From contig JASMDC010000027.1 in the NCBI GenBank assembly GCA_030753015.1, forward strand, positions 1-46,106: a DNA stretch of 46,106 nucleotides, given 5' to 3'. This DNA comes from Candidatus Undinarchaeales archaeon. Its GTDB lineage: Archaea; SpSt-1190; JASMDC01. A program made the translations under genes and the position numbers. The notes beneath the pieces were generated by a model. It ran no database searches, was not told the origin of the DNA, and saw only the letters and a list, made by a program, of their open reading frames with translations. This document shows, in pieces, positions 14,326 through 22,260 of this stretch (position 1 is its first letter; the number at the start of each line of letters is the position of its first letter).

Positions 14326-16089
14326 TTACAACTTGGGGGCTACGACCCGGTACAGGGCAAGCTTCTGGAGCATGCCTGTTGCCTCTGCCTCTTCGGGCGG
14401 CACCGACACGCTGTCCAGGTGCTCGAGTACGAAGGTGTCATGCACCATCCGTCCGTCGATGTCGGGCATCCGTTGTGTCTCATAGAGGAACACACAGGCA
14501 CCGTCGTCCAGGAGGCCGACCACGTCGTCATGCAGTTGCGCAACGGTGGCGGGGAGGGCGAGGTGCGAGGCGCGCATCACCAGCGGGCGCTGCCACAGAG
14601 CGCGGTAGGGCACTGGGCTGGGCACAACGACGAAGCACTCCTCCCCCACGAGTACGCGCCATCCATCGATGGTGGATGACTCCAGGGCGAAAGCCCTGTG
14701 GAAGGCTCCTGGGAGCCCGTCGGTCCTTGTTACACGGGAGTAGAGCGCGGGCACCAGCACAAGGCACGCCACCAGCGCGACGGCCACCACCCTCCGCTCG
14801 CGTCCCGCAGCACGCGTCGCCCCCCACAGGAGCAGTGTGATAGGCACGACCGCGTGGAGGAGCCCCAGGACCCACCGCTGCGTTCCAGGGAGCTCCAGCC
14901 CGAACAGCGGTCCGTATGCGAATGGTAGATGGAGGGCTCCGGACACGAGCAAGGCGGCCGTCAGGGTCTCGGCTGGCCAGGACAGCACCGCTGCCGCCGC
15001 GCCGCAGGCCAGGGCGAAGGGCACAGAGAGGGCGAGCATGTACCGGGGGATGAACACGGTGTAGGAGTGGAGGAGGTACGGGGCGATCCGGCTGACGAAC
15101 CACAGCGCGGTTACCGATGCGAAGGGCCCGGCTAGGCGGGCCATGGCAGCGCAGCCCGCCAGGGCCATGGCGGTGAACAGGAAGGGCTGGAAGTACCCGT
15201 CCACCCAGTAGGAGATGTATTGGAGGTTGCTTGCGATATGGCGCGGGTGGAGCCGGTAGGTGAAGTCCTCGTACTCCTTCACGGACTCAGTGTACATCTG
15301 GTTCCAGAACCGCTCCGGTGTCTCGGCGATGTGAGGGACGAGGAGGGCAAAAGCCACCACCCACGGGAGCAGCGAGGGCCACACCCCGCGCTTGCCACCC
15401 CAGCGGTAGACCACTGCTATCGGTACCAGCACCAGGAGCGCCTCGCGGCGTACCGTGGCTGCGAAGGCGAACGACAGGGCCGCGAGCCACCCCGACGCAT
15501 CGCGCCTGCTGCGCACGTGCATGACCGCAGCCAGCACAGCCAGACACTCTGCGAATGCGCCAAGGACGTCGGAGCGAACCTCGACCGCGTACCGCACGTG
15601 CATGGGCAGGAGCGCGATGACCAGGGCAGCGGTCAGGGCGGCGCGATCGTCCCGGATCAGGAGGCGGGCCAAGAGGTAAGTGACAGCGACCGTGGCGGTC
15701 CCCGCGAGCACCCCTACCAGTCGGGCGGCCGTTCCCGCAGAGCCGGTCAACGACATCCCTAGGGAGAGGACCAGCGGGTAGCCGATAGGATAGAACATGG
15801 CAGGACTCCGACAGGTGCTGGGCTCACCAAACGTGCAGAATGTGTTGAGGCGATCGACCATGAGCGACTCCGCCTGGTCGTGGTAGAACCACTCATCGTT
15901 CCACATGAGAGGCTCGTATGGGCTGAATGCACGTACGCCGAACGCCAGGACGAGCATCAGGAGAAGGGCATGACGTCCGCCGGGGGCGCGGGGAATGGCA
16001 GCGGCAAACTGCCGCCGCGACGCGATGAGAGCAACAGCCGCGAACAGAAGGTTGAGGAGGGCCGCGGACAGCGCCAGGGGCGACGGCAT
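14326..16089 (-). CDS. GT-C (PMT/GT39-like) membrane glycosyltransferase, paralogue 3
   Basis: A 587-residue polytopic enzyme starting MPSPLALSAALLNLLFAAVA. The first outer loop has LMWNDEWFYHDQAESLMVDRL, with the DE pair expected for GT-C catalysis. Further shared blocks: FYPIGYPLVLSLGMSLTG, ALLPMHVRYAVE, VVYRWGGKRG, WVDGYFQPFLFTAMALAGC, RYMLALSVPFALACGAAAA, LPFAYGPLFGLELP and ALYRVVAPKL. The start at 16089 agrees with the paralogues and with a TATA-like GCCTATTTGAAGG upstream. With the copies at 6533 and 12298 it forms a same-strand family separated by other genes, each with its own promoter, which suggests three different linkages or acceptors rather than simple dosage. Confidence 0.85.
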   Translation of the reverse strand: MPSPLALSAALLNLLFAAVALIASRRQFAAAIPRAPGGRHALLLMLVLAFGVRAFSPYEPLMWNDEWFYHDQAESLMVDRLNTFCTFGEPSTCRSPAMFYPIGYPLVLSLGMSLTGSAGTAARLVGVLAGTATVAVTYLLARLLIRDDRAALTAALVIALLPMHVRYAVEVRSDVLGAFAECLAVLAAVMHVRSRRDASGWLAALSFAFAATVRREALLVLVPIAVVYRWGGKRGVWPSLLPWVVAFALLVPHIAETPERFWNQMYTESVKEYEDFTYRLHPRHIASNLQYISYWVDGYFQPFLFTAMALAGCAAMARLAGPFASVTALWFVSRIAPYLLHSYTVFIPRYMLALSVPFALACGAAAAVLSWPAETLTAALLVSGALHLPFAYGPLFGLELPGTQRWVLGLLHAVVPITLLLWGATRAAGRERRVVAVALVACLVLVPALYSRVTRTDGLPGAFHRAFALESSTIDGWRVLVGEECFVVVPSPVPYRALWQRPLVMRASHLALPATVAQLHDDVVGLLDDGACVFLYETQRMPDIDGRMVHDTFVLEHLDSVSVPPEEAEATGMLQKLALYRVVAPKL

Positions 16090-16132
16090 GACGGTAAGAT
16101 GAGCCTGAACCTTCAAATAGGCTTCGGCGACA

Positions 16133-16696
16133 TCACGTCCTGTCCTCGTCCCCATGTTGCGAGAACCGCATCATGATGACGTCCGGACCGACCCGGCGCT
16201 CCTCGAGCACGTATCCGTGGTCCTGGAGCACGCCGGTGATGTAACCCGCGAGGAAGTTGGCGAACACGGATTCCTCCACGGCGGTCTGGGCGGTTATCTC
16301 CAGGATTCCCTCCTCGCGTTTCCATGAGAGGAGTGGGAACCATCCGGCGAACTTGTAGGCGTCCCGGAACACCTCCAGGCAGTGCTTGACGTTGTGCACG
16401 TTCGGGAACACTGTCTTGTAGAAGGAGAGGAAGTTCGAGCTCTTGCGCGTACCTAGCTTGAAGGCCCCGTCCTCATCGATCCCCTCGCGGTAGGCCTCTA
16501 AGATGTCACGCACGTCCGAGGCACGGAGCGTGACCCCGTGCTGGAGCTTCATCCACTGCTGGTAACACACTGTGTCCCCGAGCGAGGAGGTCAGGGCCCT
16601 GTGCCGGTTGGAGAGGTTGAACGCCTCGATGAGGACGTCGAGGATATCAACCGCTCGCTTGTCGGCCGAGAAATTTAATTGTATGCGTGCCGCCAC
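16133..16696 (-). CDS. Hypothetical protein, possibly ligand-binding (V4R-like impression)
   Basis: A 187-residue soluble protein, unrecognised. The N-terminal half is helical and polar (ILDVLIEAFNLSNRHRALTSSLG), then LQHGVTLRASDVRDILEAYREG. The C-terminal half reads LSWKREEGILEITAQTAVEESVFANFLAGYITGVLQDHGY and VLEERRVGPDVIMMRF, an arrangement of strand, helix and strands reminiscent of V4R or heme-NO-type ligand-binding domains; this is only an impression. The start is GTG 16696 with a TATA (AGTATTAAAG, about 16720-16729) 28 nt upstream, so leaderless. It precedes the glycosyltransferase at 14326 by 43 nt but that gene has its own promoter. A sensor or regulator role is conceivable. Confidence 0.65.
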   Translation of the reverse strand: MAARIQLNFSADKRAVDILDVLIEAFNLSNRHRALTSSLGDTVCYQQWMKLQHGVTLRASDVRDILEAYREGIDEDGAFKLGTRKSSNFLSFYKTVFPNVHNVKHCLEVFRDAYKFAGWFPLLSWKREEGILEITAQTAVEESVFANFLAGYITGVLQDHGYVLEERRVGPDVIMMRFSQHGDEDRT

Positions 16697-16892
16697 CAGT
16701 ATACGAACAGTCCGCCCAGGCTTTAATACTTTTCCATCCTATACGGAGGATGTAGCGGCGTTATCAAGGCATATAACCAGCATTCCATTAGTTTAATAGA
16801 AAAATACAATAATTTCTTTATATTCTACACATTTTGTTGTAATTGAGGCTTAATTGGTCGCTCTAATGCGTAATGCTCGTTTTAGAGAACCC
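16697..16892. other. AT-rich intergenic island
   Basis: In contrast with the GC-rich surroundings, about 16730-16890 is rich in A and T (for example TTTAATAGAAAAATACAATA and TTCTTTATATTCTACACATT). It contains the promoter of the gene at 16696 and lies beyond the stop of the U32 partner at 16893. No gene or clear hairpin is seen. It could be a regulatory spacer, an origin-like or chromatin-binding stretch, or foreign DNA. Confidence 0.5.
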
Positions 16893-17723
16893 TTAATCCT
16901 CAATACCCTTCGGGAAGCCCTTCCGTCCCTCGGCTACGGAGGCGCACGGTGGCGGGGCAGGCTGGACGACCATCCGGTCGAAGCCGCGGTCCTCAAGGTC
17001 ACGAGGGAGCTTCTCATTGCGGTAGAAGACCGTGTTCCCTCGGAGCAGGAGCGGGATTGGCATGCTCTTGTGGGTTAGGGTGAAGGCCATGTCCTGACAC
17101 TCACGCTCGCAGGGGAGGATCCCGAGCTCGTCCCGGGCCTCAGGCTTTGTACAGGCACGGGAGAGGCACAGACGGGTCGTGGTGACGTACACCCACGGCG
17201 TGTAAATGCTGCCTTTCAGGGGCGCCTCGTCCTCCGACAGGGAGAAACCGATACCTTGGAGGGGATTGTCGAACTCCGCGCGGGAGATCCCCCGCTCGTT
17301 CAGGAACTGCCGATAGCTCTCCTGGGAGAGCGGCGAATCGCGCAGATATGCCTGCGCCTCCTCGGGAAGGCGCTCGATCACGTTAATGAGGCGGGGGCCG
17401 CGACGCTGGTAGGTGAGAATCCGGCCCATGATGGGGACGTAGTCCTTCAGGGACGCCAGCAATCCCCAGTCATTGAACACTACCTCAGAACCGGAGGGAA
17501 GGACGTCCATGAGCTTTCGCACCTTCGACAGCCCTATGTCCGTGAGGTAGGGAGTGACCAGTGTGAGGGGGACGCTCGCGTCCTTGGCCGCATCCAGTCC
17601 TCGCGTGAGCTCCTCCGGAGTGGGGAGGTTGCGCTCGCAGAACTCGTTTCCGAGGTACACACGTTCATAGCCCTCGGGGACTCCACCGGTAGGGACCGTT
17701 GCGAGGAGCACGGCGCGCTCCAT
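16893..17723 (-). CDS. UbiV-like partner of a U32 pair, copy 1
   Basis: A 276-residue protein, the smaller member of a U32-type pair. It starts MERAVLLATVPTGG with ATG 17723, which overlaps the stop of the upstream partner as TGATG. Seen: YERVYLGNEFCERNLPTPEEL, PLTLVTPYLTDIGL, GSEVVFNDWGLL, QRRGPRLINVIERLP, and a Cys cluster TTRLCLSRACTKPEARDEL with LPCEREC. The Cys set could hold an iron-sulfur cluster as in UbiV of bacterial oxygen-independent ubiquinone hydroxylation. The protein at 23358 matches block by block. The TIM-barrel-like fold is inferred from the U32 family. It most likely works as a heterodimer with the protein at 17723-18859. The substrate is unlikely to be ubiquinone in an archaeon and remains unknown. 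Confidence 0.75.
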   Translation of the reverse strand: MERAVLLATVPTGGVPEGYERVYLGNEFCERNLPTPEELTRGLDAAKDASVPLTLVTPYLTDIGLSKVRKLMDVLPSGSEVVFNDWGLLASLKDYVPIMGRILTYQRRGPRLINVIERLPEEAQAYLRDSPLSQESYRQFLNERGISRAEFDNPLQGIGFSLSEDEAPLKGSIYTPWVYVTTTRLCLSRACTKPEARDELGILPCERECQDMAFTLTHKSMPIPLLLRGNTVFYRNEKLPRDLEDRGFDRMVVQPAPPPCASVAEGRKGFPKGIED

Positions 17724-18859
17724 CAGCGCCCTACCCCCTTGCACCAGTCAACCTCAGGGTAGTAGCAGGAATCAATGTCGCATGACATACCAAAACGCCT
17801 CCTGTAATCTTTCTTGACGCGGGTGAAGAACGTATCCCGGTCAGGTTCATCCTCTATTAAGTATTTAATCAGATCGGCGACGAACCGCGTGTCCGCCACC
17901 TTCCGGGCCGTGGGGAACACACGGCCAACGACCTTGAAGCTGTCCACACCGGCCTGCCATAGGTCGTAGAGGGCACATGCTCCGCAGTTGGCCTGCACCT
18001 TGCGGCCGAGGATCGACCGCACCCTATCGGACGCAGATCCGGCCACGGGGCCTTTGCCAGTCACGGAATAGGTGTACCGACAGGGATTGTAGACATGTGC
18101 GATAGCGCGCTCGACGGGACCTGTCTCGATTGTCTTTCGGGGGAGCCGGGCACCAAGGGCGAGGGCGTGGGGATGGTACAGCACACGGATGAGCATCCGG
18201 CCAAGGATGGGATGGATCGGGTGGAGGACGTCCTCGTGGCCGTGCTGGAAGGTGCAGTAACCCTCGACATTGCGGCAGCGGCCGTTGAGCACGAACGCTT
18301 CCATCTCGATATCAGGTACCTTCTGGCGGATGTTGGTGATCTCATCAGTGGTGAGCTGTCGTTCGAGGATGATGCGCGAGAGACCAAGCTCCTTGAGGAA
18401 GACCACGCTCTCGCTGTTGAATGTTGACAGACCGGTGCTCGCGCAGATCCGAGCGTCCGGATATGCCTCCCGTGCCGCGAGTATGAGCCCGAGATCGGAG
18501 ATGATCACCGAGTCGAGGTCACATGCCAGGGCATCACCGAGCCAGTCGAGGACACGCTCGTGCTCACCGGCCACGTACACATGGGCGTTGAGGGCGAGGT
18601 ACACCTTCACGTCCCGGTCATGGGCATCCCGGATCACCTTGCGGAGCTCGTCGAGCCCGTTGAGGGAGGCGAAATCCATGTACCGGCGGTTGAAAGCTAT
18701 GACGGTGGAGAAGTCACGCTTCCACGTACGAGGGAGCACACCACAGTATAGCTCGGTCGCACCTGCGTCGACCAGAGGCCCCACCTCTGAGGGATCGCTC
18801 AGGGGTGCAGCGAGGGCGGGCCCTTGTAGGCGTGTATCCCTTCCGTGCCCCGGCGGCAT
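17723..18859 (-). CDS. U32 family (UbiU-like) protein, copy 1
   Basis: A 378-residue U32-family protein, formerly called collagenase-like peptidases; characterised members such as UbiU, RlhA and TrhP are hydroxylases using an iron-sulfur cluster and prephenate. Seen: LAAPLSDPSEVGPLVDAGATELYCGV, where U32 proteins begin, LALNAHVYV, ICASTGLSTFN, ERQLTTDEITNI, FVLNGRCRNVEGYCTFQHG (C195, C202), NPCRY and NCGACALYDLWQAGVDSFKVVGR. These Cys are the expected cluster ligands. The start at 18859 lies 27 nt from the centre of a TATA (18881-18890) that it shares with the divergent methyltransferase gene. It is translationally coupled to its partner at 16893. The same pair recurs at 22261-24158. Confidence 0.82.
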   Translation of the reverse strand: MPPGHGRDTRLQGPALAAPLSDPSEVGPLVDAGATELYCGVLPRTWKRDFSTVIAFNRRYMDFASLNGLDELRKVIRDAHDRDVKVYLALNAHVYVAGEHERVLDWLGDALACDLDSVIISDLGLILAAREAYPDARICASTGLSTFNSESVVFLKELGLSRIILERQLTTDEITNIRQKVPDIEMEAFVLNGRCRNVEGYCTFQHGHEDVLHPIHPILGRMLIRVLYHPHALALGARLPRKTIETGPVERAIAHVYNPCRYTYSVTGKGPVAGSASDRVRSILGRKVQANCGACALYDLWQAGVDSFKVVGRVFPTARKVADTRFVADLIKYLIEDEPDRDTFFTRVKKDYRRRFGMSCDIDSCYYPEVDWCKGVGR

Positions 18860-18879
18860 GCGCTGCCATCGTAGTAGCA

Positions 18880-18891
18880 ATTATTTAAATC
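18880..18891. promoter_or_regulatory. Shared bidirectional TATA box
   Basis: The palindromic core TTTAAA (centre about 18886) lies 27 nt from the ATG at 18859 on the minus strand and 27 nt from the ATG at 18913 on the plus strand. Both distances fit leaderless archaeal initiation, so one box may drive the U32 pair and the methyltransferase in opposite directions. No second TATA is seen in the 53 bp between the two start codons. Confidence 0.65.
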
Positions 18892-18912
18892 AAGCTCATG
18901 GTTGATGAAAGG

Positions 18913-19776
18913 ATGTCCTCGTCCTGGGGGATGCTCTACTGCCCCCGTGACCACTCACACCTCGAGGAGGTGAACGAAGGGTTACGGTGCCCATCCTGCT
19001 CGTGCACCTATCCAGTGGTGGACGGCGTGCCCGACCTCCTTGTGGACGATCCCGGTAATGAACTGGACGACTACTTCCGCCGTTGGCGTACCAAGAGCAT
19101 CGAGGACGCCAACACCGACGACTTCGCCCGAGCGCAGCAAGGCACTTTCCTGGAGCGTACATTCCACAATCGGCGCCTGGCCAGCTACCGTCGACTGCTG
19201 GCAAGGGCAATCCATGGGCGCGAACTGGGGCTCGTGGTTGACCTGGGGTTCGGCACAGGCTACACGATCGACATCCATCCTCCGTGCGAGCGGCTCATTG
19301 GCTTGGAGATCAGCCTGGACAACATCGCCACCTGCCGCAAGAACATGGGAGACAGGTGCCCTTCGTTGGTTCGCAGTGACGTGTACTCCCTGCCCTTCGA
19401 CGACGGTTCCGTTGACATGCTCACCATGTTCTACGTGTTCCATCGCCTCCAGCAGGACATGCTGATGCGCGAGGTGAAGCGGGTTTTACGCCCCGGTGGC
19501 GTCTTCGTGTTCAGCGCACCCTGGCAATACGCCTATCTCTGGCACCAGGGCGTCCGGCGCATGTTCCATCGTCTAGGCATCTTCTCCGACTCACCGGAGA
19601 TGCGTATCTCGTTCGATGTCCCCATCATGCGGTTCAGCACGTCGGACGTGCGCTTCCTGGCCTACGAGGTGCCGGGCATACGGTGCAAGGAGGCCTACGT
19701 GGTCCCCTCGCTCATGGAGATCCATGTAGTGTTCGTCAAGGAGGACAAGCCCGGGACGAGCGCGTGCCCTGGTTGA
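18913..19776 (+). CDS. SAM-dependent methyltransferase with N-terminal zinc ribbon
   Basis: A 287-residue class I methyltransferase. The N-terminus has a Trm112-like zinc ribbon (YCPRDHSH, then LRCPSCSCTYPVVDGVPDLL), then the Rossmann fold: GLVVDLGFGTGYTIDIHPP (motif I), LIGLEISLDNIATCRKNMG (motif II), DVYSLPFDDGSVDMLTMFYVFHRL and VKRVLRPGGVFVFSAPW. It would methylate a small molecule or lipid-linked intermediate in the cytosol. The ATG at 18913 is chosen because it lies 27 nt from the shared TATA; the ATG at 18898 is only 11 nt from it. Its divergent partner encodes a U32 pair, and an asparagine-synthetase-like gene follows 150 nt downstream, which suggests a common pathway. Substrate unknown. 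Confidence 0.85.
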   Translation: MSSSWGMLYCPRDHSHLEEVNEGLRCPSCSCTYPVVDGVPDLLVDDPGNELDDYFRRWRTKSIEDANTDDFARAQQGTFLERTFHNRRLASYRRLLARAIHGRELGLVVDLGFGTGYTIDIHPPCERLIGLEISLDNIATCRKNMGDRCPSLVRSDVYSLPFDDGSVDMLTMFYVFHRLQQDMLMREVKRVLRPGGVFVFSAPWQYAYLWHQGVRRMFHRLGIFSDSPEMRISFDVPIMRFSTSDVRFLAYEVPGIRCKEAYVVPSLMEIHVVFVKEDKPGTSACPG

Positions 19777-19855
19777 AGTCCATCATCCCCTGGTAGGTCC
19801 CACCGAGTAGTGGGCTAGTTCGGCGGAGGCGACACCATGGGGCGATGAGAGTGTT

Positions 19856-19902
19856 GAACCTTTTCAGAGGTTCTGCGCGACGGCCCGCGAAGCCTTATAA
19901 CG
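19856..19902 (+). promoter_or_regulatory. asnB promoter with upstream inverted repeat
   Basis: CCTTATAACG (19892-19901) is a TATA-like box about 27 nt before the GTG at 19924. Upstream, GAACCT (19856-19861) pairs with AGGTTC (19868-19873). This inverted repeat resembles the GGTTC/GAAGC flanks at the glycosyltransferase promoters (8324-8347), so one regulator might act on both. The rest of 19777-19923 holds no gene. Confidence 0.4.
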
Positions 19903-19923
19903 CTTTACGACCGAGTATCCGCC

Positions 19924-21588
19924 GTGTGCGGTATCGCCGGGATCGCCGGGTTCCAGGACGACGGTCTCCTCGACAAGATGGTGGCATCGCTCACGCACCG
20001 CGGTTCCGATGATGTAGGCACGTTCCACGCAAGGGACGTCTCACTGGGGGCACGCCGACTGGCGGTCATCGATCCGGCCGGGGGGCACCAGCCCATGGTG
20101 GGCGAGGACGGCGACACCGCTGTAGTGCTCAACGGCGAGATCTACAACCACATGCAGCTTCGTGCATGGCTGGAGGAACGGGGCCACCAGTTCACCTCGG
20201 TTTGTGACACCGAGGTGGTCCTCCACGGCATCGAGGAGGAGGGAGTGGCCTTCCTCTCGCGCATGGAGGGGATGTTCGCCCTGGCCATGTGGGACGGACC
20301 GCGACTGTTGCTTGCCCGTGATCGCCTGGGGATCAAGCCCTTACTGTACGCCCAGCGCGGCGGCGATCTTCTCTTCGCATCTGAGGCCAAAGCACTGTTC
20401 AGGGATCCCGAGCTCCCCCGGGATGTCGACCGCGATGCGCTGGGACAGCGGTTCGTGCTCGGTTACCCCCTCGAGGGGCGCACGATGTTCGCTGGCGTCC
20501 GCTCGCTCGTTCCGGGCACGGTGCTGGTGTGGGACGCCCGCTCCGGATCCGTCGTGGAGGAGACACCGTTCTGGGAACTGCCCAAAAGGACCATTGAGCT
20601 CACCGATCCTGCCAACGCAGCAAGTGAGCTGACAACGGTTTTGGAGGATGCCGTACGCTCACAGCTCGTGGCGGACGTGCCCTTGGGTGCCTTCCTCTCC
20701 GGTGGTGTTGACTCCGCCCTCATCGCGGTACTGGCGAACGAGCAGATGGACGCGCCGCTGCGCACCTTCACACTGGGTGAGAGCCACAACGATCCAGATG
20801 TCATCGCTGCGCGGGCCGTGGCCGAGACAGTCGGCACCGACCACACCGAGCTGGTCGTCGCTCCCGAGGACGTCGCTGCCCTAGTTCCGCGGTTCGTGCT
20901 CCACATGGAGCAGCCCAACTACGAGTCCGTGTTCTTCCTGGCGCTCGCCGAGGTCGTGCGCCGCCGCATGACCGTTGCACTTTGCGGCCAAGGCGCCGAT
21001 GAGCTCTTCGGCGGCTACCCTCGTTACTCCTCGCCCCGACGCTACGGTGCCGATGTGCGATGCACTCTCCGCCGGATAGTCTCCAAAGCGTCATGGGTGA
21101 ACGCCCTACATACCAAGATGTCGCTCATGCGCACCTCCGGCGACCTGATGGACCACGAACTGGGGCCCCAGCTCACCGCGTTCCAGCTCAGTGTCGTGGA
21201 CCGAGCTTCCATGGCAGCAGGGCTCGAGGTCCGCGTCCCCTACCTCGCGACACCCGTCGTGGAACTCTCGCGACGGATGGACACGCGTCTCCTGTTCGAG
21301 AGTGGCGCGGCGAAAGCGGTGCTGCGGCGTGTGGCTCGGAAAAAGCTCCCTGCAGAGATCGCTGACCGGCCGAAGCGCGGCGCAGGGCCGTTCACCACGC
21401 CCCGAGGTGCCCTCATCTTCGAGCAGGAGGCGTGCGAGCTCATGGACGACAGACGCGTTGCCCGTCACCCCTACAGCGGATTCTTTCGCAGGCGGAGCGA
21501 GCTGGTGTGCATGGACATCCTCGTCCACTCGTTGGTTGAAGGCGACGGCCGGTTGCCCGAAAAGTTCACACCAGGCGACCTGTACTGA
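19924..21588 (+). CDS. asnB: Glutamine-dependent asparagine synthetase family (class II amidotransferase)
   Basis: A 554-residue two-domain enzyme that hydrolyses glutamine and passes ammonia to an adenylated carboxylate; for true AsnB the substrate is aspartate. The frame starts GTG at 19924, giving MCGIAGIAGF with the Cys nucleophile at position 2, so the glutaminase domain is intact; RGSDDVGTF, ARRLAVIDPAGGHQP and LNGEIYNH follow. The synthetase domain has the PP-loop FLSGGVDSALIAVLA (SGGVDS at about 259-264) and CGQGADELFGGYPRY. A TATA 27 nt ahead makes it leaderless. In bacterial envelope clusters such proteins amidate sugars or glycan precursors, and the neighbours (methyltransferase, U32 pairs) suggest that possibility, but plain asparagine synthesis cannot be excluded. 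Length fits AsnB. Confidence 0.9.
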   Translation: MCGIAGIAGFQDDGLLDKMVASLTHRGSDDVGTFHARDVSLGARRLAVIDPAGGHQPMVGEDGDTAVVLNGEIYNHMQLRAWLEERGHQFTSVCDTEVVLHGIEEEGVAFLSRMEGMFALAMWDGPRLLLARDRLGIKPLLYAQRGGDLLFASEAKALFRDPELPRDVDRDALGQRFVLGYPLEGRTMFAGVRSLVPGTVLVWDARSGSVVEETPFWELPKRTIELTDPANAASELTTVLEDAVRSQLVADVPLGAFLSGGVDSALIAVLANEQMDAPLRTFTLGESHNDPDVIAARAVAETVGTDHTELVVAPEDVAALVPRFVLHMEQPNYESVFFLALAEVVRRRMTVALCGQGADELFGGYPRYSSPRRYGADVRCTLRRIVSKASWVNALHTKMSLMRTSGDLMDHELGPQLTAFQLSVVDRASMAAGLEVRVPYLATPVVELSRRMDTRLLFESGAAKAVLRRVARKKLPAEIADRPKRGAGPFTTPRGALIFEQEACELMDDRRVARHPYSGFFRRRSELVCMDILVHSLVEGDGRLPEKFTPGDLY

Positions 21589-21629
21589 TCAGTCTGGAGG
21601 GTGGGTGTCCCGGGGACGTCGAGGTCCCG

Positions 21630-22106
21630 TTACATCAGATAGCCGCTGTTCGCAGCGAGGAATGGTGCTTCGTACTGGAGGAAGTAGTCATGGACCTCGT
21701 TGCCCATGCCCATGACGTGGTAGCCTTCGTGCATGAGCACCTCTGCGATGGCCGATGCACCATACCCGAGCATGACGGGTGACACAACGACCTCACCGGG
21801 TGTTGCTGTCGTTGTCTGACCTCCAACGTAGGTATGGGCGAGACCACCGGAGGCACCGAGGCTGGGATTGTACGTGGGCAGCCCTTTCTGGCAGGCGATG
21901 TCCCTGTACATCTCGCAGGCCTTCTCCCAGGTCCTGAGCGGCTCGAGCGACCTGTCATGGAAGAATGCCGCCGTGACATCTTCGTACGCGGTCGAGGCGC
22001 TGTAACGATCGTTGAGATCGAAGGATTCGCCGTCGGTGTAGGAAAGGACCTTCTCAAGGTCGTCCCCGTCCCGATAGCTGGATCTCTCGAAATCTTCGTT
22101 ATGCAT
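21630..22106 (-). CDS. Small zinc-metallopeptidase-like protein (HEGYH)
   Basis: A 158-residue soluble protein with an HExxH motif in EVLMHEGYHVMGMGNEVHDYFLQYE (H126, E127, H130, and E137 as a possible third ligand). The length is short for a full peptidase, so it may be a minimal zincin or an inactive relative. A Gly/Thr-rich stretch (LAHTYVGGQTTTATPGEVVVSP) precedes the motif. ATG 22106 has a TATA (GGTTTTTATAGG, about 22132-22143) some 30 nt upstream, which excludes the longer frame from 22190. The gene converges on asnB, with only 41 nt between their stops. No signal peptide, so cytosolic. Whether it processes a precursor or a peptide from the nearby pathway is unknown. Confidence 0.7.
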   Translation of the reverse strand: MHNEDFERSSYRDGDDLEKVLSYTDGESFDLNDRYSASTAYEDVTAAFFHDRSLEPLRTWEKACEMYRDIACQKGLPTYNPSLGASGGLAHTYVGGQTTTATPGEVVVSPVMLGYGASAIAEVLMHEGYHVMGMGNEVHDYFLQYEAPFLAANSGYLM

Positions 22107-22260
22107 GCTCGTGCCGGATTTTGTGCCCTTCCCCCTATAAAAACCTTTCCCCGGGAACCGCCGTGCGAACAATATACTGATGTATAACAAGTTGCAGGCA
22201 GGAACGCTCGCGCCGAGGGCTTCAGAAGTTCTAAAAAGCTATCCCTCGTAGTACTGCCCG

